DNA from: an uncultured Propionibacteriaceae bacterium
GTDB taxonomy: Bacteria > Actinomycetota > Actinomycetes > Propionibacteriales > Propionibacteriaceae
NCBI GenBank assembly: GCA_937965785.1
Contig: CALCKT010000003.1
Span: forward strand, 1 to 64,000
Direction of reading: 5' to 3'
Length of the DNA stretch: 64,000 bases
Shown in pieces: positions 32,147 to 40,769 of this stretch (positions are counted from its first letter, which is position 1; each line of letters begins with the position of its first letter). Below the pieces are notes generated by a model. It searched no databases, had not been told where the DNA came from, and saw nothing but the letters and a program-made list of their open reading frames with translations. A program made the position numbers and the translations under genes.

Positions 32147-33832
32147 ATGGTGCTCAAGTCCTTTCTCGACAAGTTGCCCCGCCCCACCCGGCGCATTGTG
32201 CTCGAACTCGACCTGGCCCGGGGCGTGCTGGAGACCTTCCCGCGGAACCCCCTGCAGATGCTCCAGGTGGTTGGTGCGACGGCGATAAACGACCTTCGTG
32301 AACACCTCGCGGAGGCGGTCAAGGATGAGCGCGTCGCCGGGCTGATCGTCCACGCGGTGGACTGTGGCCAGCCGATGGCGGTGATGGATGAGATCGCCCA
32401 TCTGATCGAGGCCTTCGGGACGAGACGGCCGACCATGGCGTGGGCCGAGTCGTTCGGGGAGCTCGGCAACTCCCTGGCCGCCTACAAGCTCGCCACGGCG
32501 TGCCGCACCATCTGGCTCCAACCCACCGGCATGCTCGGCATCGGCGGCGTCGAGGTTGACATCACCCTCCTCCGCGGGCTGCTGGAGAAGGCGGGGGTCA
32601 CCCCGCAGTTCGGGCAGCGCCACGAGTACAAGACCGCGGCGGACCAGTTCGCGGCACCCGAGGTCACCGAGGCCAACCGGGAGATGACCCATCGCCTGGC
32701 CCAGTCCGCAGTGGACGACACCGTGGCGGTCGTCGCCAGGCGCCGGGGAGTGACGCTGGAAACCGTTTGGGAAGCCGTCAACAACTCCCCCGTGGAGCCG
32801 GAGCGCGCCAAGGAACTGGGTCTCATCGACGAGATCGGCTACCGCGACGAGGCCTACGCCAAGGTGCTCGCCGAGTGGGCCGCGAAACCCGGGGACCTGC
32901 TCTATGCCTCCCGGTATCAGCCCCTCCCCAACCTCGCGGGGGCGTTCCGGAGGGACCGGGCGAAGGTTGCCGTGGTGAGCCTGCGTGGCCCCATCGAGAC
33001 CGGCCGGGGACGTCCCGGAACCTTCACGGGCCCCAGCGTCGGCGCAGATGTGGTCGACGAACACCTCCGGGCGGTCCTGCGCGACGACCAGATCAAGGCG
33101 GTGCTGTTCGAGGTCGACAGCCCCGGCGGGTCGGCCGTCGCCTCCGATTTCATCCGCCGGAGTGTCCTGCGGCTCCGGGAATCAGGCCGTCCCGTGGTGG
33201 CCCGGATGGGTGCCATGGCCGCCTCGGGCGGCTACTACGTCTCGATGCCCTGCGACGAGATCGTCGCCCACGCGACCACGCTGACGGGTTCCATCGGTGT
33301 TCTGGCCGGCAAGTTCGTCACCCGTGGGCTGTACGAGAAACTGGGGTTGAAACGGGAGTCGATCCGGATCGGGGCGGCGTCGGGGATGCTCAGCACGGCC
33401 ACGGAGTTCTCCCCCGAGGACTGGGATCGTCTCAATGCGGAACTCGATCGCATCTACCGGCAGTTCACGACCTTGGCCGCGCAGGACCGCGCCATGGATC
33501 ACGAACACCTGGAGTCGCTGGCCCGGGGCAGGGTGTGGAGCGGCGCCGACGCCTGCGAACGGGGACTGGTGGATCACGTCGGGGACTGGCGCCTGGCCTG
33601 GCGGCGCGCCTGCGCGCTGGCGGACATCGACCCCGAGGAGGCCACCCCGGTCAGGATCGGGGCTGGTTCCGTGCTGGAGAGGATCATCCCTGCACGCTCC
33701 AGCGAACACCGCGCCGAGTCCGCCCGGATCGCCCTCCCGACGGCCGACGACCTGTTGACGCGGGCCGCCGAGCTGGTCGGGCTCCCGATTCACGGCGTGC
33801 TGAGCCTGCCCTTCCACATCAAGGTGCGCTGA
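32147..33832 (+). CDS. sppA: Signal peptide peptidase SppA (long, two-domain type)
   Basis: The 561-residue protein is a tandem-domain protease IV that digests leftover signal peptides in the membrane. The catalytic pair is split over the two halves as in E. coli: Lys162 (HEYKTAAD) in the N-terminal half and Ser360 (MAASGGYYV) in the C-terminal half. VDSPGGSAVAS is the oxyanion-region motif. No clear N-terminal membrane helix is visible, which is unusual, since the enterobacterial enzyme is anchored. The small gene at 33837 follows five bases later and may be cotranscribed. Confidence 0.93.
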   Translation: MVLKSFLDKLPRPTRRIVLELDLARGVLETFPRNPLQMLQVVGATAINDLREHLAEAVKDERVAGLIVHAVDCGQPMAVMDEIAHLIEAFGTRRPTMAWAESFGELGNSLAAYKLATACRTIWLQPTGMLGIGGVEVDITLLRGLLEKAGVTPQFGQRHEYKTAADQFAAPEVTEANREMTHRLAQSAVDDTVAVVARRRGVTLETVWEAVNNSPVEPERAKELGLIDEIGYRDEAYAKVLAEWAAKPGDLLYASRYQPLPNLAGAFRRDRAKVAVVSLRGPIETGRGRPGTFTGPSVGADVVDEHLRAVLRDDQIKAVLFEVDSPGGSAVASDFIRRSVLRLRESGRPVVARMGAMAASGGYYVSMPCDEIVAHATTLTGSIGVLAGKFVTRGLYEKLGLKRESIRIGAASGMLSTATEFSPEDWDRLNAELDRIYRQFTTLAAQDRAMDHEHLESLARGRVWSGADACERGLVDHVGDWRLAWRRACALADIDPEEATPVRIGAGSVLERIIPARSSEHRAESARIALPTADDLLTRAAELVGLPIHGVLSLPFHIKVR

Positions 33833-33836
33833 CCCG

Positions 33837-34046
33837 GTGCCCGCGCTGTCCCTGGCGGAACTGGCAGATGCCCCTCCGGGTCTGGTGACCGACGTCGTGA
33901 TCGAGGGAAACCTGCCCGGGGCCGGCCTTGTCGGTTCCTTCGGCTACGTGTTCGATCCCAGGGAGAACCGGACGAAGGGACTGAAGCTGAGCCCGGCAGA
34001 GTCCTGGCCCCTCCTGAAGGCCTTGGGGATCGAGTTCGAGCACTGA
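33837..34046 (+). CDS. Small protein of unknown function downstream of sppA
   Basis: A GTG five bases after the sppA stop opens 69 codons. The product has a hydrophobic glycine-rich middle and a basic C-terminal third, with no recognised domain. There is no good ribosome-binding site; translation by reinitiation is possible. It ends four bases before the convergent MFS gene. Confidence 0.45.
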   Translation: MPALSLAELADAPPGLVTDVVIEGNLPGAGLVGSFGYVFDPRENRTKGLKLSPAESWPLLKALGIEFEH

Positions 34047-34050
34047 CCTC

Positions 34051-35271
34051 TCAGTTGTCGTCGCCCTCGGGAACCGGTGGGTTCAGGAAGGACCGGTCCA
34101 GTTTCCTCGGGATCAGGGAGGCGGTGAAACTGCCCAGCAGCAGAAGCGCACCGCCGACGGCGAAACCCACCTGGTAGTTGGTGACATCCACCAGGCGGCC
34201 GACGGCGACGGGCCCGATGATCGCCCCCAGATCGATGATCATGGAGTAGGCCGCGACCGGCGTGCCGCCACGCCCACCCGAGGCGTCGCCCACAGCGGCG
34301 GCGGGGGCGGTGCCCTGCATGGCCGCGCCGATTCCGTAGAGACACAGCAGCGGGATGAGCACCCAGATCCCGGGGGCGAAGGGCATGGCGATGGCCGACA
34401 GGCCGCACACCAGTCCGCTGGTCACCATGACGGGTTTGCGGCCGATCCGGTCGGTGGCCAGCCCGGCCGGGGTCAGCGCAGCGGCCTGGAACACGGCCGC
34501 GATCGCGAAGGCCATCCCCGTCCAGCCGGTTTCCAGGGCGTACATCTCGGTGATGATCACCGGGATCAGGGTGGCGCGCACTCCGATCGACTGCCAGCCC
34601 TGGGCGAATCCGAGAAGGCAGGCGGCCCGGTAACGGATGTCCCTCGACGTCTCCCAGAACGTCAGCGGCTCCTTCGCGGCGGTTGGCAACGGGTCGCACC
34701 TGGCCGGGAGCAGCAGCGTGGCGAACACCCCGGCCACCACCAGCATCCCCGAATAGAAATAGAAAGGCGCGTGCAGGGAAAACGACCCCAGCAGCCCCCC
34801 GATGGCGGGCCCTGCCATGTTGCCGAGCAGGAAACCACCCTGGTTCAGGCCCGAGGCGCGACCCCTCAAGTGCTGTGGGGTGGTGGAGATCAGCAGGTTC
34901 ATGGCCGCGATGGTGAACATCGCGGACCCGATCCCGCCGAGGGCCCGCACCGTTATCATCCACCACAGGTTGGGGGACAGCGCCACCCCGAAGGTGGTGA
35001 TGGCCACGATGATCATTCCCAGGGTGAGCGCGTTGCGTTCCCCCGTGATCTGCCCGATCCGGGTGACGAACGGGCTGCTGACCAGCCGCATCAGGGCGAA
35101 CATGGAAACCACCAGCCCGAGCTGGAAGTTGTCGGCTCCGAAGGTGCGCGCGAAGGGACTCAGCACCGGGATCACGACCCCGAAACCGACGGCGATCAGG
35201 AAGGTCGTGGTGGCCAGCACCCATGCGGTGCGGGGCAGTCCGGTTGCCCTCAGCCGTGTCCTGAGTCCCAC
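34051..35271 (-). CDS. MFS transporter, drug/efflux type
   Basis: The 406-residue protein has 12 hydrophobic segments. Motif A-like TRIGQITGERNAL lies after helix 2 and LATDRIGRKPVM after helix 8. The antiporter-like helix 5 region has GFLLGNMAGPAIGGLLG. This suggests proton-coupled export of a small molecule, though the substrate cannot be predicted. GTG at 35271 has GGAG five bases upstream and a longer AGGAGGGAG stretch; a longer frame to 35301 is less likely. It is divergent from the VanW-domain gene across about 100 bases. Confidence 0.85.
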   Translation of the reverse strand: MGLRTRLRATGLPRTAWVLATTTFLIAVGFGVVIPVLSPFARTFGADNFQLGLVVSMFALMRLVSSPFVTRIGQITGERNALTLGMIIVAITTFGVALSPNLWWMITVRALGGIGSAMFTIAAMNLLISTTPQHLRGRASGLNQGGFLLGNMAGPAIGGLLGSFSLHAPFYFYSGMLVVAGVFATLLLPARCDPLPTAAKEPLTFWETSRDIRYRAACLLGFAQGWQSIGVRATLIPVIITEMYALETGWTGMAFAIAAVFQAAALTPAGLATDRIGRKPVMVTSGLVCGLSAIAMPFAPGIWVLIPLLCLYGIGAAMQGTAPAAAVGDASGGRGGTPVAAYSMIIDLGAIIGPVAVGRLVDVTNYQVGFAVGGALLLLGSFTASLIPRKLDRSFLNPPVPEGDDN

Positions 35272-35372
35272 GTCGTCTCCCTCCTGCTGGCCCCCGACCA
35301 ACGTGACAGCCTACTCGCGTACCATTGGGCGGGCTCATTCCCCCGAAACCAGTGACAAGAGAAGGACTGGAG

Positions 35373-37088
35373 TTGACCAGCAAGAAACCCCAATCGCGAC
35401 GCAGGAAATGGCTGATAGGCGGCAGCGTCGGACTCGTCATGTTGTTGGGCGGTGCCTACGCGGCAGCCTATTTGATGGCTGGCGACAAGGTACCCGCCAA
35501 CACCACGGTCGAAGGAGTGGCAATCGGTGGGATGCATCCCGCCGAGGCCGAGCAGCGTCTGCGCACCGAGCTGGGGGCTCGGTACGAGGCCACGATGACC
35601 GTGACCGACGGCAAGGGGCATTCCGTCGAACTGGCGCCCTTGGACAGCGGTTTGAGCGTCGACTACGCGGGCGCCGTGAAAGCGGCTGGGGGAGTGAGCC
35701 CGAATCCGGTTGACGTGTTCAAGACCCTGCTGGGTGGCGGACCGACGGAGCTGCCCAAGAACGTCGACACCGAGAAACTCAAGGAGACGCTGACCTCCCA
35801 CGCCCCGGTCTTCACGGTCGAGGGAACCGACGCCACCCTCGCCTTCGTGGACGGCGCGATCAGCCGCACCGAGTCCACCGACTCGGCGGTCCTGGACGTC
35901 GACGCCACCAGCACATCGGTCGCCGAGGCCATGAAATCCGGGACCCGCGAGGTCGCGCCCACCACCAAGGCGCAGGCCCCAGCCGTCACGTCGGCGATGG
36001 TGGATGAGGCGGTCGCGAGCTTCGCGACCCCGGCGCTGTCAGGCCCCGTCACGGTGCAGGTCCGTGACAAGAGCTTCCAGGTGAGCCCGGAACAGATCGC
36101 CGCGGTCACCACCTTCGCGGCCGAGGAAGGCAAACTGGTTCCGCACCTCAACCCGGAGCAGCTGCTGAAGGTGACCGCAGAGGCCCGCGCTGGTCTCGGC
36201 CTGGTGACGGGAAAGAACGCCGGCTACACCCTCAAGGGCAGCACCATCGAGGTGGTGCCCGCCGAAGGAGGCCAGCAGCTCGACATGAAGGGTCTGGCGG
36301 AGGGCGTGACCAAGGCCGCGGCTCAGAGCGGCGAGGCCCGGACCACCACCGTCGAGGTGATCGACGGGTCCGCGGAGTTCTCCACCGAACAGGCGGAGGC
36401 CCTCAAACCCACCCAGGTGATCGGGGAGTTCACCACCCACTACCCGCACGCCGACTACCGGAACAAGAACCTGGGACGGGCGGCCGAACTCATCAACGGC
36501 AAGGTTCTCCTGCCCGGCGAGACGTTCAGCCTCAACGACACCCTGGGCCCCCGCACCCCGGCAAACGGTTTCACCGATGGCTACGTCATCAACGGCGGGC
36601 TGCTGGTCAAGGAAGCCGGAGGCGGCATCTCCCAGGCGGCAACGACCATCTACAACGCCGGTTTCTTCGCCGGATACGAGGACGTCGAACACCGTCCCCA
36701 CACGCTTTACTTCGATCGCTACCCGGCGGGTCGCGAGGCCACCATCTATTACGGCAGCTTCGACATGAAGTTCAAGAACAACACCGAATACCCAGCCTAC
36801 ATCCAAGGGGTGAACACCCCCTCCACATCGGGCAGCAAGGGAAGCCTCACCTTCCGGATCTGGTCTCGCCCGACCTGGGACAAGGTGGAGTCGACGGAGC
36901 CGGTGAAGTCCGACTACTACTCGGGTGGGGAACGCGTCGTGAGCACCCCCAACTGCGAGCCCCAGGCCCCTATCAAGGGCTTCAAGGCCACCTGGAAACG
37001 GCTGTTCTACAAGGACGGCAAGGTGGCAAAGACCGAGGATTACTCGTGGACCTACGCCGCAGGGGACAAGGTCACCTGCTCCTCCTGA
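35373..37088 (+). CDS. VanW-domain cell-wall protein with YoaR-like repeats, membrane-anchored
   Basis: The 571-residue protein starts with a basic stretch and one membrane helix (about 15-36). Two or more YoaR-like putative peptidoglycan-binding domains follow (about 40-330), and then a VanW domain (about 350-490) with GRAAELINGKVLLPGETFSLN and the GGGISQAATTIYNAGFFAG core. C-terminal residues form a beta-rich tail with two cysteines. VanW proteins occur in glycopeptide-resistance clusters but are widespread with unknown function; no van genes are near. I chose TTG 35373, which has AAGGA six bases before it and starts the basic region; upstream in-frame codons look untranslated. Confidence 0.88.
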   Translation: MTSKKPQSRRRKWLIGGSVGLVMLLGGAYAAAYLMAGDKVPANTTVEGVAIGGMHPAEAEQRLRTELGARYEATMTVTDGKGHSVELAPLDSGLSVDYAGAVKAAGGVSPNPVDVFKTLLGGGPTELPKNVDTEKLKETLTSHAPVFTVEGTDATLAFVDGAISRTESTDSAVLDVDATSTSVAEAMKSGTREVAPTTKAQAPAVTSAMVDEAVASFATPALSGPVTVQVRDKSFQVSPEQIAAVTTFAAEEGKLVPHLNPEQLLKVTAEARAGLGLVTGKNAGYTLKGSTIEVVPAEGGQQLDMKGLAEGVTKAAAQSGEARTTTVEVIDGSAEFSTEQAEALKPTQVIGEFTTHYPHADYRNKNLGRAAELINGKVLLPGETFSLNDTLGPRTPANGFTDGYVINGGLLVKEAGGGISQAATTIYNAGFFAGYEDVEHRPHTLYFDRYPAGREATIYYGSFDMKFKNNTEYPAYIQGVNTPSTSGSKGSLTFRIWSRPTWDKVESTEPVKSDYYSGGERVVSTPNCEPQAPIKGFKATWKRLFYKDGKVAKTEDYSWTYAAGDKVTCSS

Positions 37089-37158
37089 GGCTCTTCGGGC
37101 AGAAGCCGATTCCGGCGCTGCGCGCTAAGCTTCTCACGGAAGAACCAGAAGGAGTGAA

Positions 37159-37479
37159 GTGACCTACATCATTGCCCTGCCGTGTGTTGATGTTAAGGAC
37201 AGGGCCTGTGTGGAGGAATGTCCCGTCGATTGCATCTACGAGGGCAACCGGATGCTCTACATCCATCCGGAGGAGTGTGTTGACTGCGGGGCGTGTGAAC
37301 CCGTGTGTCCGGTGGAGGCCATCTACTACGAGGATGACCTGCCCGAGGACCAGGAGGAATACTTCGACATCAACGCCCAGTTCTTCGAAAACCTCGGCTC
37401 ACCCGGTGGGGCCGCGCGCCTGGGTCCCGTTGATTACGACCACCCGACGGTGGAGCAGCTTCCTCCGCAGGGTGAATGA
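37159..37479 (+). CDS. fdxA: Ferredoxin, 7Fe type (FdxA/FdxC)
   Basis: The 106-residue protein is a bacterial ferredoxin with one [3Fe-4S] and one [4Fe-4S] cluster. Cysteines are at 9, 17, 21, 25, 40, 43, 46 and 50, in the order typical of actinobacterial seven-iron ferredoxins (ALPCVDVKDRACVEECPVDC and CVDCGACEPVCP). An acidic C-terminal tail follows. GTG 37159 has AAGGAG upstream. The stop overlaps the ATG of dapC, the same pairing as in mycobacteria (fdxC-dapC). No functional link between the two is known to me. Confidence 0.96.
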   Translation: MTYIIALPCVDVKDRACVEECPVDCIYEGNRMLYIHPEECVDCGACEPVCPVEAIYYEDDLPEDQEEYFDINAQFFENLGSPGGAARLGPVDYDHPTVEQLPPQGE

Positions 37480-38585
37480 TGTCCCTGGCGAGGCAATTGC
37501 CCGATTTCCCCTGGGACTCCTTGGCGGAGGCCCGGCGTGTGGCCGGTGGACATCCGGGCGGGATCGTGGACCTGTCCGTCGGAACCCCGGTGGACCCCAC
37601 CCCGGAAATCGCCAAGGACGCACTGGCCGCAGCGTCGGACGCCCACGGGTACCCGACGGTGTGGGGCACCCCGGAGCTGCGTGACGGCATAGTCGGTTAC
37701 CTGGAACGCCGATGGAATGCGCGCGGTCTGAGTCACGAATCCGTGCTGCCCGTGATCGGCACGAAGGAACTGGTCGGTTGGCTGCCCACCTTCCTCGGTC
37801 TGGGGGCAGGTGATGTCGTGGTCCATCCGGGGATCGCCTACCCGACCTATGAGGTGGGGGCCCGGGCGGCCGGCGCCAGGCCCGTGGCCTGCGACGATCC
37901 CGGGGCCATCCCGGCCGGAACCAAGCTGGTCTGGCTGAACTCGCCCGCCAACCCCTCGGGCCGCATCCTTGCCCCGGAACAGCTGCGCGCCTGGGTGGCG
38001 GTTGCCCGCCGTGAGGGGGCCGTGCTGGCCAGCGACGAATGCTACGGCGAATTCGCCTGGGAGAAAGAAGCCACCAGCGTCCTCGATCCGCGCGTCAACG
38101 ACGGTGACCTCTCCGGGTTGCTGGCGGTGCATTCCGTCTCGAAACGCTCGAATGCCGCCGGATACCGCGCCGGGTTCGTCGCAGGGGATCCGGCGGTGGT
38201 GCAGGACCTGGTGCAGGCCCGCAAACATCTCGGCATGATGGTTCCCGGCCCGATCCAGGCCGCCCTGGCGGCCGTGCTGGCCGATCAGGAACACGTGGAG
38301 GAGCAGCGGCGGCGTTACCTGGCCAGGCGAGCCGTGCTTCGCCCCGCCCTGGAGGCCGCAGGTTTCCGGGTGGACGATTCCGAGGGGTCGCTGTATCTGT
38401 GGGTCACCCGCGGTGAACCGTGCCGGGACACCATTGAGTGGCTCGCGCAGCGCGGGATTCTCGCCGCCCCGGGGGATTTCTACGGAACCTCCGGCGCATC
38501 CCACGTCCGGATCGCCCTCACCGCCACGGATGAGCGAATCGCCTCCGCCGCAGCCCGGTTGGGGGAACAACCCCAGGGCAACTGA
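37476..38585 (+). CDS. dapC: Succinyldiaminopimelate transaminase
   Basis: The 369-residue protein is a fold-type I, PLP-dependent aminotransferase. It makes N-succinyl-LL-diaminopimelate from the keto form in lysine and peptidoglycan precursor synthesis. Visible are the NSPANPSG motif, the DECYGEF strand and the SVSKRSNAAGYRAGF segment carrying the PLP lysine. The neighbour fdxA and the nearby dapD, dapE and dapA support the specific assignment over a generic aminotransferase. Two ATGs (37476 and 37479) are possible; the first overlaps the ferredoxin stop. Confidence 0.92.
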   Translation: MMSLARQLPDFPWDSLAEARRVAGGHPGGIVDLSVGTPVDPTPEIAKDALAAASDAHGYPTVWGTPELRDGIVGYLERRWNARGLSHESVLPVIGTKELVGWLPTFLGLGAGDVVVHPGIAYPTYEVGARAAGARPVACDDPGAIPAGTKLVWLNSPANPSGRILAPEQLRAWVAVARREGAVLASDECYGEFAWEKEATSVLDPRVNDGDLSGLLAVHSVSKRSNAAGYRAGFVAGDPAVVQDLVQARKHLGMMVPGPIQAALAAVLADQEHVEEQRRRYLARRAVLRPALEAAGFRVDDSEGSLYLWVTRGEPCRDTIEWLAQRGILAAPGDFYGTSGASHVRIALTATDERIASAAARLGEQPQGN

Positions 38586-38644
38586 TCACGGCCAGGGGTG
38601 GGTTCCGGCTGGAATCCGGATCGCCGGGTGGTTCCGGCGCCGGG

Positions 38645-39883
38645 TCATTTCGCCTCGGGATCCGATACCACGGCCAAGAACAGCGGCCAGCCCGTGCGGA
38701 CATCCAACACCCGCATCACATAGGGCCGGTCCACCACGAGCTTGGGGGGCGGCAGTTCCATGGGAGCGCTTCCAGCGCCACCAATCTCCGTCAGGGCCGC
38801 GCCTACGGTGCCCTTCGCATTCACCTGGAGGCGCACCTGCTGGACGGCCTGGTTTGCTCCGGCGCCGTCGAAGATGCCGTCGAGATGATCAAGCTCCACT
38901 CCCAACTGGGCGAGTTCCTCCTTGAGTTTGCGTTTCACGGCCAGGTCGGCGGGGGGCATGGTGACCTCGATCCTGTTCTCGAGGGCAGCACTCAGCTTCT
39001 CGTGGGTCTCCAGCAGCACGTGGGCGTCCCACGTCAACGGGTGGATTCCCCGTTCCGGGAGGATGACATCCATGGCGAGGTTTTCGTCGTAGGGCAGCCG
39101 GACGGCCTGCCAGTCCTGCCCGGAGGCCGCCCGGGCGGAGAAGCTGTCCGACAAGGCCTTGATCTCCAAGGTTTCCCCGCTCCCGGTGGTGAAGGTGAGC
39201 GGGGCGTCGTCGGATTTGAATTGCTTTTCCCAACGGGAGGCGAACAGCAGGGCATCCTGCACCACCAGTGCTGTTCCTTGGCCAACCTGGATCCCTGATT
39301 TCTCGATCAGTCCCGCGGTGTTCTTCTTCGCCCAGGCATCCAGATTGGCCTGGGCAGCGGAGTTCTCCACCTTCTCCATCGAGGCGTCGAAATGTTTCCG
39401 GATGGCATCCAGGAAAGGAGACTTGGGCTGGACGTCACTGCAGATCAGGAGACGCGATGCCAGATTGATGATCGGCTTCTCGGGCGGGTTATTCGCATCG
39501 ATGCTCTCCGGTAGGGATGCGTAGTCCGCCAGACCGGCCCGCAACGCACTGATGCCGACCGCCCGGTCCTCGGAGCCCATCCCGAACAATTCGTCGAGGC
39601 CGGTCGCTGAGGCCCCCGAGGCCCCGAGCCCGACCAGGGCCAGTGCGGCGCACAATGAGGCGGGGGACAGCAGCTGGTTTCCCGTGCGTTCGCCCTGCGC
39701 GAGTAGCCGCCAACCGATCTGCTGTGAGGAGGCGGCGGCGACCTTGGCCAGGGGGTGGTCCGGATTCTGTGCCACGTATGCGGCGTTCCCCTTCAGCGTC
39801 TCCACCTTCGGTTCGGCCGAGCAACCGCTCACCGCAGCGGCTGCCAGACCTGCGAGGATCAGGGTTCGTCGGTTCAGCAGCAT
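38645..39883 (-). CDS. Serpin-family lipoprotein
   Basis: The 412-residue protein starts with a lipoprotein signal peptide; lipobox VSGC puts the lipidated cysteine at 21. The rest matches the serpin fold: LLSPASLCAALALVGLGA near 70-88, an inner NxxVxxxT-like helix near 205, and the C-terminal FLAVVSDP, equivalent to FLGRVVDP of other serpins. The reactive-centre hinge has VNAKGTVGAAL (about 350-361), with small residues as in inhibitory serpins. The predicted loop that follows is rich in Gly, Ala and Pro, so inhibition is likely but the target class is not clear. It would sit on the outer face of the membrane. GGAGG precedes the ATG, 51 bases behind the lysozyme-like gene. Confidence 0.85.
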   Translation of the reverse strand: MLLNRRTLILAGLAAAAVSGCSAEPKVETLKGNAAYVAQNPDHPLAKVAAASSQQIGWRLLAQGERTGNQLLSPASLCAALALVGLGASGASATGLDELFGMGSEDRAVGISALRAGLADYASLPESIDANNPPEKPIINLASRLLICSDVQPKSPFLDAIRKHFDASMEKVENSAAQANLDAWAKKNTAGLIEKSGIQVGQGTALVVQDALLFASRWEKQFKSDDAPLTFTTGSGETLEIKALSDSFSARAASGQDWQAVRLPYDENLAMDVILPERGIHPLTWDAHVLLETHEKLSAALENRIEVTMPPADLAVKRKLKEELAQLGVELDHLDGIFDGAGANQAVQQVRLQVNAKGTVGAALTEIGGAGSAPMELPPPKLVVDRPYVMRVLDVRTGWPLFLAVVSDPEAK

Positions 39884-39934
39884 GGGTTTCCTCCCGGGGC
39901 GTGGAACATCAATCCATTATCACCCCTGTGAGGG

Positions 39935-40768
39935 TCACGACCTGAGTTTGATGGTCACCGTCACGGAGCCGCCGGAAACCGGTTGGACATCCTTCCAGGT
40001 TCGTTCCCCCTGTTTCCATTCGTTTCCGCCGACGCTGACCTTCTCGATTCCGAGCTCGGAAGTGTTCGCCAGGGCCAGTTGAGTGGCCGACCAGGCGGTG
40101 TCGGCGTTGCCCGCGGTCATGGTCAATTCGGAACCGTTGTCCTGGAGGCTGACCCCGGGGATGGTGGCCACCACCTTGTCCAGGGCGCTGTGATCGGTGC
40201 CGGTGGCGTCCCGGCTGATGCAGGTGAAGACGCCCTCCCGGGACCCCCGGAAGGCCCCGGCCAGGGCGCGCGCGTTGGTTTCGTGTTTCCTGTAGGCCTC
40301 GGGATGCCCGGAACGCTGCACCTTCTGGGCGATGTCATTGACGTCGGTGCTCTCCCAGCTGTCGAACTTGACCAGTTCCTCGTAGAACCGCCCGGAGCTG
40401 TACCAGGGATCCATGATCTGTTCCTCGGTGCCCCAGTTGTAGGAGGGACGCTGCTGGAACAGGCCGAGGGAATCGCGGTCGCCGTAGTTGAGATTCCGCA
40501 ACCCCGATTCCTGCCAGGCCGTCGCGAGCGCGATCACCGCCGCCTGTTCCGACAGGCCACGGTTGTAGGACTCGGCGACGATGATGGAGGCGTTCCTCGC
40601 CTGCTCGTTGGTGAGCCGGAGCGGCTCCTCCACGCCGTCAACCTGCAGGTAGCAGGCGTTGGGGGTCATGCGTGCGACGAACCACTCGTAGCCCTTCCAG
40701 GCCCCGAAACCAAGGGCGCCCACCACCACGAGCGCCGCGACCAGGATGATTGCTGTCTTCTTGCGCAT
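39935..40768 (-). CDS. Membrane-anchored lysozyme/transglycosylase-like protein
   Basis: The 277-residue protein has an N-terminal membrane helix (about 5-25) and a domain (about 55-190) with the actinobacterial lysozyme-like pattern: AVIALATAWQESGLRN, where the glutamate is the likely catalytic acid, followed by DSLGLFQQRPSYNWGT. Such proteins are often annotated as lytic transglycosylase-like or wrongly as metal transporters. The C-terminal 80 residues are beta-rich. Its ATG lies one base after the dapD stop, so it is coupled to diaminopimelate synthesis, which feeds peptidoglycan. Activity has not been shown for this subfamily to my knowledge. Confidence 0.82.
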   Translation of the reverse strand: MRKKTAIILVAALVVVGALGFGAWKGYEWFVARMTPNACYLQVDGVEEPLRLTNEQARNASIIVAESYNRGLSEQAAVIALATAWQESGLRNLNYGDRDSLGLFQQRPSYNWGTEEQIMDPWYSSGRFYEELVKFDSWESTDVNDIAQKVQRSGHPEAYRKHETNARALAGAFRGSREGVFTCISRDATGTDHSALDKVVATIPGVSLQDNGSELTMTAGNADTAWSATQLALANTSELGIEKVSVGGNEWKQGERTWKDVQPVSGGSVTVTIKLRS

Positions 40769-40769
40769 G

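Noticed and set aside
33944..35440. A 498-codon open frame on the minus strand overlapping the MFS gene in another frame
   Set aside because: The MFS frame gives 12 membrane helices and MFS motifs; this one is Arg/Gly/Pro-rich with none, and it would also cross the VanW start.
35373..37088. VanW protein considered as part of a glycopeptide-resistance cluster
   Set aside because: No vanHAX, vanY, vanRS or D-Ala-D-Lac ligase genes are near; VanW domains are common in wall proteins of actinobacteria.
38586..38644. Weak hairpin between convergent dapC and serpin genes
   Set aside because: The best stem is seven bases with a G-U pair and no T run; too weak to call a terminator.
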